Assembly: GCA_009746045.1 (NCBI GenBank)
Contig: RPFO01000065.1
Coordinates: 6,666,650-6,730,649, forward strand
Direction: 5' to 3'
Length of the DNA stretch: 64,000 nucleotides
Source: Mesostigma viride
Taxonomy: Eukaryota; Streptophyta; Mesostigmatophyceae; Mesostigmatales; Mesostigmataceae
Part shown: positions 20,651 through 30,500 of the stretch, piece by piece
Layout: the number at the start of each line of letters is the position of its first letter
Numbering within the stretch: the stretch's first letter is position 1
The notes under the pieces: generated by a model
What the model was told of the DNA's origin: nothing
Database searches by the model: none
Seen by the model: the letters and a program-made list of their open reading frames with translations, nothing else
Program-made: the position numbers and the translations under genes

Positions 20651-22562
20651 GGGGACTCGGCGCGGCGAATATTTTCCGCGCCAAAAAAATTCCGCGGTAC
20701 CCTCCGTACCGTGAAAAGTGGGTGCACGGTGCGCGCACCCCTTGCGGAAGTGGCCATAGCGACTGCTTTTAGACGAAACGTGACAAATCTGGCTCGCGGA
20801 AAGCAGAAAAAATGCTCGATTCTTGGAGAAAATTAGTTACTGATTCTAATTTATGGTGGGATAGTTGCGATCTATAATATGTCGCGGGCTCTTTTTCTTT
20901 ACCATCGGCAGGGGGGGTCCGGCCTGAATTTCTGTCAGGATGAATTAAGTATAATGGATGCCTGCAGGTGTGATTGTCGATTGTTGCCGGTTTTGATGGT
21001 CCTAATGGAAGCTAGTTTAATGATGCTTCTAAAGCCGTAAAAATTCCCGCTGCTATCTTTACCTTTCCCGTCATTTTGCGGTAAGATAACATTAGGCCTG
21101 CGCGATGCGCGCCGACCTCTCCATGAAAGGGTGGCCTTTCTTGTGCGCCTGGGCACGAATAAATGCCCGTTATGGTACGTTCTTGTATTAAACGTCCTAA
21201 GATAGCGCTTTCCTGCTTTCTTAGCTCGTGAGCGTAAGCTTTTTGCCTTCTTTCCGGCCAGATGCAGCCATGAAGTTGCGGGTCCTGGCGCTGCATCGCT
21301 GGATTCCTGGATGTTTTTTAGCAAGTTCGTCTGTGACGTGGCTGGCTTGCTGCAGCGCGTGGCCCACAACCTGTCGGGAAGGTGTAATGCTTTTATTTCC
21401 ATGCTTCTCTGAAATTTCTTTTGCTTTATAGACAGTTGTGTTCGAGGATTCACGCGGTCTTCCTAAGCAGCGGCATCATTTTCCCCAGACACTGACGAGC
21501 TGGCACCTGTCTCCTAAAGAAAGTGGCTCGTGCTTGTTAGAAAGGAGGCAGTGTGCATTTTGCGGGACACAATGCTTTGGTGGCACATGCGTCAGGTAGG
21601 TTGTTCCAATGGTCTCTTCACCTTTCCCACTGAGTAAATGATAGCCTTTGTCATGCTAACCAGAGCAGCTAGCCACAGGTTGGCTGGATAAAAAGTCAGC
21701 TTATTTTCTCTTTATATACTGCGTGTGTGGTCCTCCACATGTCCGGCTTGTTGGGCATTTTGGAAGAGGGTTTTTAATGTGTTGTTGGGTGGAACAACTT
21801 GGTTGTTGGCACAAAATCACACATTATTAGCCTGAGATAGGCATGACATATGCTGCTCAGGCGTGTCGTCCTACCAGCCTTGTTGTTAAGGGTAGACTCA
21901 CAAGGCTGGCTGTGCCGATGGAGGGGTGGGGCGTATGACGCTCCGGACATCCTCCTCACACTCCGTGATCAAAGTGGGCATGTTTTTGGGTGTCTAGGGT
22001 AGCAAAACAGATGTCATTTTGGCTCAGCACTAGCTCAATTCTCTTTTAGCGTCTACCCAGGTGGCATCACAGGAAAATCAATAACTTGAGCTACGCTTGT
22101 CAGAATGAGCTCAAACTTTGGGGTTGTGTTTCCCCCCACTCAGTGGAATATAAAATGTATGGATGACCCAATCTGATGTGTTAATGATTTGATTTTTTTT
22201 TTTTGGCTCAAAAAAGTACCCATTTTGCGGGAAAATTAATAACTCAAACAAATGTGACCATTTTGGCCATGTAAAAGCCCAGCTTTTAAAAAAGTGGGGG
22301 AACTTTGCAGAAATGTATGGGCAGGTCATTTGGATAAGTGGTTTGTCTTGGGCAAAATATCTCATAAATAGCGTCTTTTTCTATTTTTAGCTCGCCACCG
22401 GTGCGTGGTTGGGGCCTTGGGGGTAGTACCCCCAACAAGTGGTGGCATGAATGTCCAAACATCATATTTGTGGTACTCAATCATCACTAGATGGTTCCCG
22501 AGTGCATTGGAACTGATATTCATTAAAGTCAGTTTTTCAGGCTTTTGGACGTGCGAGTCCCC
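20651..22562 (+). mobile_element. 1.9-kb TTAA-flanked DNA element, copy 1
   Basis: Begins GGGGACTCGGCGCGG after TTAA (20647-20650) and ends CGAGTCCCC before TTAA (22563-22566), giving 9-bp terminal inverted repeats and a TTAA duplication as in piggyBac-type elements. The first 150 bp match the inverted copy at 63188-63040 closely, including TTGCGGAAGTGG. Near the other end both copies carry TTGTTGGGGGTACTACCCCC (or its complement). A 172-residue minus frame (20935-21453) is the longest, unrecognised and poorly conserved in the other copy; no transposase DDD motif was seen. Probably non-autonomous or decayed. Confidence 0.72.
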
Positions 22563-22566
22563 TTAA

Positions 22567-22800
22567 TGAATGAATGATGGTGTAGGATGTAGGTTTCACA
22601 TTGGTAGTTAGCGACGCTAAATATTAGTATACAGTGATTAAATCAATATTTAATTAAATTATAACATGACTCCCGTGGGAGATCGTGTAGCACATATTCC
22701 TTGCTGAATGGGTGGAGGTGGGTGAATTCGAAGCCGCGTACAGTTGAACTAAGCTAACTCTAAGCTATCTAGTGTAGAAGTACAATGATGCCATGACACT
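22567..22800. mobile_element. Inverted LINE-type tail and adjoining DNA
   Basis: 22650-22705 is the reverse complement of the LINE tail at 23364-23417 (ATGTGCTACA, CTCCC...GGAGTCATGTTATAATTTAATT). It implies a second LINE 3' end in the opposite direction just upstream of the reverse-transcriptase remnant. Confidence 0.65.
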
Positions 22801-22820
22801 AGTTAATCACGGTAACCAGG

Positions 22821-23265
22821 ATGCTCCGTCAGGCCCTGAATGTAGGGTTTTACACGCATCGGTCTTTCGAATCTTTGTACCAGGGCATGCCTCGCATTTC
22901 GGACGAGATTAGACAGCGTAGGATAGCATTCATAGGACATCTTGCTCGCACCAGCCAGGTAGACACCGCCCTCGGTCTGGCGGGCCCCCAGCGGCTTGGC
23001 CAGCCAGGGCGGCATATCCTGACCTGGCCTGGCCCCAATTAAGGACATTCATAAGAAGGTAGGCAAACATGTCATGACCTACACACAGCAGTTGCTGGCT
23101 GACCTAGTGGCCCCAGCTCAGTTTGAACATCGCATTCACTCCCTCTCTCTTGCTTGGACTGCTATGCAGGACAAGAAGAGGTGGAAGACAATAGTCCAGG
23201 CTCATACGCCGGCCCCTGTGGGCAAGCCCCCTCCCCCCAAGCGGAAGGGGCGCTTTGCTGAGTAG
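22821..23265 (+). pseudogene. LINE reverse-transcriptase C-terminus, frameshifted
   Basis: Encodes LRQALNVGFYTHRSFESL, RISDEIRQRRIAFIGHLART and GQPGRHILTWPGP, then after a one-base shift near 23033-23037 continues IKDIHKKVGKHVM, TYTQQLLADLVAPAQ and AWTAMQDKKRWKTIVQ, ending at a TAG. The R.R...GHLAR block followed by a short W-x(n)-D-R-W-like tail is typical of the region after the polymerase domain in L1/RTE-like LINEs. The catalytic YADD part is absent, so this is a 5'-truncated copy. The 3' UTR and tail run to about 23417. Confidence 0.82.
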
Positions 23266-23417
23266 AATAGGTAGCCCTGGTTTTCTAGATTAGATTAGCT
23301 TATAGTTAGATTAGTTCGGTTTCGCGGCTTTGTCCCCCCCCCTCCATCCGGCCATCCACGGGTCGAATATGTGCTACATGATCTCCCAACGGAGTCATGT
23401 TATAATTTAATTTAATG
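23266..23417 (+). mobile_element. LINE 3' UTR and tail
   Basis: Follows the reverse-transcriptase stop codon; ends with the family hairpin CTCCCAACGGAG and TTATAATTTAATTTAATG. Same end sequence as in the inverted tail at 22650-22705. Confidence 0.7.
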
Positions 23418-24585
23418 ACACTAATGTCAATAGAAGTAGTTGCCTCAACAATAGCTCCATGTGGGCTGGATCACCTGTTGACACACATGCATTGATACAT
23501 CTGCACATGCTTTGATCATTGAAAATTGATTGTGCAATTGCGGACTCAACAAGCACAGCTTTGAAGTTTGACGTTGCTAGATCTAGACCGTTTCTGCAGT
23601 GGTTTTCCATTAATTGCGCCTCCTTATGATATATTTTTTAATCTATACTACCGACGTGCTGCAAGCTGAAAAAAATATTCGCGCAGGGGTGGGTACGATC
23701 GAGCCTGCCGACCCTTTCGCGGGCTGCTGTCCGCAGATGCAAAAAAGTACACCGTCGCGTTACTCCATCCACCACCGGCTCCGCGTGCGATGAGAGCGAA
23801 TTTCTCTTCGTTGGTAAGTCTATTTTAGCGTTACCGTGCCCTTTTCCCGAAAAATTTTCAGTTCGGTTTATTTCCTCGTTAAATCTGCTAGTGGGTGCTT
23901 CGGAGCTCTAAAAACCGAATTCCACCGTCCCTCCCCCGATCCCCCCGATGCTCACTGTTTATTGCTCAGATCATCATGAATTCGACGGAAGGCAACCTGC
24001 GCTATTGCTACCGGTGCATGTGACAAGCTAGCTACGACGGCGCACCTCAGATGGCGATCTAACGTATGGCGGCCTGCCCCGCACGATTCACACCAGCAAG
24101 TGCGTAAACTGCGACTTAAAGCTGCAGAATTTTTGCGCTGTCAACGTCCGCCAGTGGCAGGTCTTGTACAATTTTAAGGCGGCTGCTGCCATGGGATGGA
24201 AACCGTTTGCGAACAAATACTCAGTATTTGTTCGAGAGATAGCAAAGGCTTTGCTATCTCTCCTTGCCCCCGTGAGGCGCGTTTGAGACAATGTTCAAGC
24301 ATGCACGTAGTAGGGTCCCGAGGGTGCAGCCGATTGGCCGCAGGAAAGGTGCCATGGCAACTTCAAGGAAAATGCAACGAAGGTCAAGCGCGTGTTAACG
24401 GATTTTAACGAAATAGAAGACCTGTTGAGGGAAGGTGACACCAGCAAGGTAGCCACAGCGTGGGCAGGGGCTAGGGTGATGGTGGATAGCACTCTTTCTG
24501 TTATTGTGCCCCCCTTGACAGCCACCTGGGCATCCACTTCCCATGGAGAGTGCTCCCTCAAGATAACATTTTCTACCATGGTCAT
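23418..24585. other. Unassigned region with paired perfect hairpins
   Basis: No gene recognised. Open frames exist on the plus strand (24392-24585, containing FNEIEDLLREGDTSK) and minus strand (24088-24291), but no family is evident. Two adjacent perfect hairpins at 24210-24262 are listed separately. Confidence 0.5.
24210..24262. repeat. Two adjacent perfect hairpins
   Basis: Hairpin 1: CGAACAAATAC / GTATTTGTTCG with loop TCA (24210-24234). Hairpin 2: GAGAGATAGCAAA / TTTGCTATCTCTC with loop GGC (24234-24262). They share one base. No T run follows, so a terminator reading is not supported. Confidence 0.85.
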
Positions 24586-25490
24586 GCCCCCCCCCACACC
24601 CACGCATGCATGCCAGCTAGCCCCCCCCACACCCACGCATGCATGCCAGCTCCCCCCCACACCCACACATGCATGCCAGCCCCCCCCCAACACCCACGCA
24701 TATGCATGCCAGCCCCCCCCCAGCCACACCCACGCAATGATGCATGCCAGCCCCCCACCCCACCCACGCGTGCATGCCAGCCTCCCCCCACACCCACTCA
24801 TGCATGCCAACCCCCCCACACACCGACGCATGCATGCATGCTCCCCCCCCTGACACCCACGCATGCATGCCAGCCCCCGGCCGGCCCCCTCACCCACGCA
24901 TACAAGCTAGCCCCCCCACACTCACATGCATGCAGGCCAGCCCCCCCACACACCCACGCATGCATGCCAGCCCCCCCCCACACCCACGCATGCATGCCAG
25001 CTGCCGGCCCCCACACGTACCCACGAATGCATGCCAGCCCCCTCCCCCACCCACGCATGCATGCCAGGCCCCCCCACACCCACGTATGCATGCCAGCCCC
25101 CCGCACCCCACCCACGCATGCATGCCAGCCCCCCCCCCACGCATGCATGCCAGCCATCTCCCCCATGCACCCACGCATGCATGCCAGCCCCCCCCCACAC
25201 CCACGCATGCATGCCAGCCCCCCCCCACACCCCCGCATGCATGCTAGCCCCCCCCTCACACACGTATGCATGCCATCCCCCCTCCACACCCCCGCATGCA
25301 TGCCAGCCCGCCCCCACACCCACGCATGCATACGAGCCCCCCCAGACACCCACGCATGCATGCCAGCCCGGGCCCCCCACACCCACGCATGCATGCCAGC
25401 CCCCCGCCCCCGCACCCACGCATGCATGCCAGCCCCTCCCCACACCCAGGCATGCATGGCAGCCAGCCCCCCCCCCACACACACACTATG
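24586..25490. repeat. Minisatellite of about 28 bp (CACCCACGCATGCATGCCAG)
   Basis: About 32 degenerate copies of a unit with a C run, ACACCCACGCATGCATGCCAG. The C run length varies, changing frame from unit to unit. CGCATGCATG can form Z-DNA. It produces long false ORFs on both strands. Confidence 0.95.
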
Positions 25491-26475
25491 CATGCAAGTG
25501 GCTCTTTGCATTGGCAAAGCATGGCTGACTCATAGCGGATGCAGTAAGGCTAAGTACCCCATGGTCTAAAGCCCACAATAAGGCTTGTAACACATTTAGA
25601 GGCGCCGGTTTGGGAGAGTATAAAGGCCTCTCCCGGAGCCGGCTGAGGGGTTTTAGGGGCATACCCAGGGTAAACTAACCCACAACAATGATCCCCCCAC
25701 AAGGCTTTTCTAGACCGGGCCTTACACATCAAGAGTCATTCTCATATGGTTCAGTTGCCCGTTGGTCGCTAACTACCGCTGTACTAGTAGGTGGAGGTTA
25801 GTGAGCCGCATGTGTATGATGAGTACTTCCTAGTCTAAGTTAGTGGGCCGTGTAGATACCGAATTGAACCAACCGGGTCATAATACTCGGTGGGTTGAGT
25901 CGGTGTTGGCGGCCGGACGCGTACAGTATCATGATTCCGGTTCTCATGAGTCATTGGTTAGCGATTTCTTCAATGAGAACGTTTATCGACGTGGGCATGA
26001 GGGGTTCCGACTTCTTTTGTACGTCAAGATGATGTTGTCGCGTCGTTCAGTTTCCGGCCGCCGCGGTTGCGTCCGGGGTCCGCAAGCCTCCTACTGACGG
26101 CGAGCCGGCCGGCGGCCACGTACCGGTAGCGGCTCACGAGTGCCAGGACTCAGGAGTCAAAATTGAGTAACTACCTGGTACCCACCCGTACAAAGAAAAG
26201 TCGAAACTCGAAACGACGAAAACCTTGGGCTCGATTCTCGTCTCTCGAATACACTGCTCGAATAGGCTCGGATCTTCTCAGTTCTTCGCACTGATTATTA
26301 TTATGTCGGGCCACGCAGGGGAAAGCTAGAAAAATTGCTGGTGAGATGCTGGGGACATGAAAATCCCATGGCCTTGCCTTCTAGGCACACATACTTTCCT
26401 GTTGAACCTGGTACTGGTTCGGAAGTAATAATTGGAGCAATTGCAGCAATGAAGCGCACCCTATAGACCTCAGCA
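25491..26475. other. Upstream region of the sialidase-like gene
   Basis: 25590-25690 belongs to a dispersed family with GGCATACCCAGGGT and a GAGA...TCTC hairpin (also at 37230-37340 and 57270-57380). 26170-26340 is unique, AT-richer and the likely promoter; no TATA box stands out. CCTATAGACCTCAGCAA just before the ATG resembles the head of the SINE at 43722. Confidence 0.5.
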
Positions 26476-27525
26476 ATGGTGTGGTGGAGGAAGACATCCC
26501 CACTCTTAGAGCGCTCTGCGCCGGCGAAGACTTCTCGGTACGTCTGCTTCTGTGTAGATCGATCATTCGCAAGACAAGTGTTATTAGCGACATGTCTGGC
26601 GGTGTTATTCGTATGTGTCCAGTTCTGGTTTCTACGCCCTCTCTACCGACGCGGGGTAGAAATCTCAGAGCGGCCAGGTAATGTGGGGGTCGTTGACTCC
26701 TTTGACCCAAACCGTGACGCAATGCCGCATTCGCAACAGTCCCATCCTGCCTCCAATTATAAAGCTGCGGTTGATACACATGACACAAAGGATGCTTTAA
26801 GCCAGGCGGAAGTAGAGGAAGATAGCGCTGGTGACTCTTATTCATCCAGCGATGAAAGCAAAGCTGAAGATTTTGGTGCAGAGTCTGACGACCCGAAAGT
26901 CGGCACGGATTCCGACGACTCTGGCGGTCCGAGCGAGGACGACGAAGTTGGTGATGAAGGCGACGCGGCGTCACATGCGCTCACCGGGGATCTCGAAAGC
27001 GACTATGCTGAAAGCGAGGCGAGCAGCCAAGGCCTGGGAGAGACCTACTTAGACAAATCACAAGGGGGCCAGGCCGTCGCAGCGGATGCTGCGGATGATG
27101 GCCTCGTTCAGCCTCTGGAGAATGCTCAGGGGGCTGCCCGTTCAGGTTCAGGCCTGCACACGGATTACGACGCGAGTGACCAGGAGGGGATGCAAGCAGA
27201 AAGCGACCAGGAAGGCGCGATACCAGAAGACAGCCAGGAAGGCAGCCTGTCCGAAGGCAGCGACGAGGGGGGATCGGACGTGGAGGGGGGGTTATCAGAA
27301 ACAGGCACACAGGAGGGACTTGAAACAGTGGCGGAGGGTGAGGGAGGGGGAGCGGAGGGGGGGGAGGGTGCCGAAGGCGACTCGGCGGAGGAAGGCTCCC
27401 TGCAGGCCGGTGCTAGCTCGGTGAGCAGGTACCACCCGGCGCACGTCTCAGACTTCTCGTCCAGCGCGGACGTGTTTCCAGCCGTCAGCGGGTGCGCGGG
27501 GCAGGAGCACCACCACGTGTGCGAG
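26476..27525 (+). CDS. Sialidase-like gene exon 1: signal anchor and acidic stem
   Basis: 350 codons. Membrane segment QVLLATCLAVLFVCVQFWFL, preceded by Arg/Lys, gives type II topology. The stem is rich in Asp, Glu, Ser, Gly and Gln with SDEGG/SQEG-like repeats (SDQEGAIPEDSQEGSLSEGS). The border GCGAG|GTAGGG is chosen because its phase joins exon 2; an earlier GTGAGC after GCTAGCTCG (27420) is an alternative donor and would shorten the stem. Confidence 0.8.
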
Positions 27526-30500
27526 GTAGGGCAGGGGGTGGTGGAGGCCAGGAGCACCACCACGTGTGCGAGGTAGGGCAGGGGTGGCCGAGGCGAGAGA
27601 ACGTCTGGGAGGTGGTTGCGTTGGCGTGGTGGTGGCACAGGGGTTGGTCGGTCGGGGGCACAGGCCAGGAGCACCAGCACCCAGTCGCTAGGGTGAGGCG
27701 TCACCAGTCGCTAGGGTGTGCCAAACCATGTCTCTAGCGTCTGCCAAACCACACAGTGCCGGGCGCTAGGGTGTGCCAAACCATGTCTCTAGCGTCCGCC
27801 AAACCACACAGTGCCGGGCGCTAGGGTGTGCCAAACCATGTCTCTAGCGTCTGCCAAACCACACAGTGCCGGGCGCTAGGGTGTGCCAAACCATGTCTCT
27901 AGCGTCTGCCAAACCACACAGTGCCGGGCGCTAGGGTGTGCCAAACCATGTCTCTAGCGTCTGCCAAACCACACAGTGCCGGGCGCCAGGGTGTGCCAAA
28001 CCATGTCTCTAGTGTCTGCCAAACCACACAGTGCCGGGCGCTAGGGTGTGCCAAACCATGTCTCTAGCGTCTGCCAAACCACACAGTGCCGGGCGCTAGG
28101 GTGTGCCAAACCATGTCTCTAGCGTCTGCCAACCACACAGTGCCGGGCGCTAGGGTGTGCCAAACCATGTCTCTAGCGTCTGCCAAACCACACAGTGCCG
28201 GGCGCTAGGGTGTGCCAAACCATGTCTCTAGCGTCTGCCAAACTAAACAGTGCCGGGCTGAGCCTATTAGGGCCCATGCCCGGGCTTTGGCCCGTGCACA
28301 ATGGGCCTGTGTTTGTTCCGTGGGGCATGCGCATAGGGCATTCCTAGGGCAGCCCCTGGGGTGGCAACCTGCTGGGTGGCACGGAGCCAATGTTTTTTAC
28401 TTGTGTCCGCAAACCTGGAAGTAGTATGCCTGCCAAGGGGCAAAACCCCAAGGTCCGTGCTCAGGCGAGCTGTCGCGGGGTCACTGCTAGTAGTTGACTA
28501 CCCTGGATCGAGGCAGCTAGGAATGTCATACCACTCCCCTGTCATGCTTTGGCGTTCCTGTTCTTTCTCGCCTGCTTACTGCTCACAAAACACAATATCT
28601 CACGCTCAGGTTGCTCCATGCAGGACCACCCCTTTGGTAGCTACCGCCAGCTGTGGAGTTGCCGCAGTTTGCTCTGTGGCATCTCTGATTTTGGTTCCCT
28701 CTCCAGTCGGTGTCCCCAACCCTGCGTCACATCTTCGCCATCGTGTCATGGTCTGGGCCCCTCGTGCATGGCCCTCATGCACTCCCCCCCTTGCGCATGG
28801 CCCTCTTGCCCGGGCCTCTCTCCCTGGTTGGCATGGGCTACCCCCATGCACGGTGGGGGCCCAAATAAAAACGGTGGGTGCATAACCTGCTCGTGGAACA
28901 TGTTTCGTGCATAACTAACGTTGATGCAGAACAGGTCCACCCGTTGCTTTGCAGCTAATGCTACCCTCTCCGTCTGCCCTTCTCCCAACCTCTTCCCGCC
29001 CCTCCCCCCCTCCCCATCGCCGATTCCCGCTTGGCCCCGACCCTCCAACCTTTTGCCCCCCTCTACCTTCCACCCCAATTCCCCACAAAGCACCTCCTCG
29101 CCCTGCCCCACTGCCCCTTCCGCCCCCCCCCCCCCCCGCTTTCCCCCATCTCCCCACCCCCCCACCCCCCACCCTGAATACCCCAGTTTGACGGCCGGCT
29201 GCGCTCTGTGGGCCGCAGCGGCGGGGCTCCCTTCGTCGCGATGATGAAGCAGCTGCGCCCGACCGACAGCCATGCGTCCAACCTGCTGATGCTGCCGACG
29301 GGGGACCTGCTGTGCGCGTGGTTCAACGGGGTGGAGGGCGGCGACGAGGTCGACATTGTGGGTGGCACGCACGTTTTGCAAATATTGTGGGTGGCGCGCA
29401 CTTTTATATAAATACTTTAAACTTTTATATAAATAGGCGCACTGTGGGTGGCGCGCACTTATATAAATAGGCGCACTGTGGGTGGCGCGCACGTATGTAT
29501 TGATAGTTGTAGGAACGTTGTGGGTGGCACGCCCGTACATGTAAACAATAATCGGCGCGGTGTGGGTGGGGCGTCCTGTTTGCAAATGTCGTGTGGCTTA
29601 TCTGCCGATTCCCTCATTTTTTCGTCGATTACCTCATCGTGGATGGCGGCCGCGTCCCTCATTTTTTTTTGTGGGTGGCCACCGCATCCTGTAATAACTC
29701 ACGCTTTAGTACTGCTATCGAGGTTTGGGTAGCGAGTGCCAGTTGCACATTTTGTGTACTTTGTTGTTGGTTGTGGGTGGCAGCTACGTCCTTTAAGTGG
29801 CACACTTCAGTACCGGGTTGTGGGTGGCATCGACGTTTATGACACATGGATACTACAAGGGCATCTATATATAGTAGTATTTACAAGGCAAGAATATCAT
29901 GCTGACGGGGGGGGGGGCACGTTTGATTAGTGGCCAGATTGTGGGCGAGCAGGTTGTGGGTGGCCAGGTTGTGGGTGGCCAGGTTGTGGGTGGCCAGGTT
30001 GTGGGTGGTTGGGTGCTGTGTGTGGCTGCGTGTTGCGGGTGGCAGACTTTGATACTCGTTCGCGGGTGAAGCGTTCGCCCCGCGCAAGGGGACTGGTGTT
30101 GTGGGCGAAGCGTCCGGGGTCGTGGGCGGCATTTGTGGGAGCATCGCTCATGCATGGCAGAGGGGGGGGGGATACACCCTCCTATTTTGCTACTGGAGCG
30201 CACACCTTTTTGTGCCGTCCAGCGCCGTCCGTCACCAGCCAAAGTGAAAAATGGCTGAGCGTACACCTTTGCCAAAATGGGTCCGTCGGGGCGAAACGGA
30301 GTGCACGTTGGACGTGTGACGCATGGCACTATACGCCTGGGAGGTAGTCGGCATAGTCAGGACTTGTATCTGACGCCACCTAGATCACTCCCAGTCTCGC
30401 CACGTGTCCTATAAATTATGTACAGTGTAATTACCGTAGTACATATATGTGCATTAGTACTTTCCCAAGTACCTCACTCCGGGCTGTAAGCCAAAGCGCC

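Noticed and set aside
24234-24262. Rho-independent terminator
   Set aside because: Perfect stem but no T run, and the organism is eukaryotic.
24295-25569. His/Ala/Pro- and Trp/Met/Gly-repeat ORFs
   Set aside because: 28-bp minisatellite; C-run length changes break any consistent frame between units.
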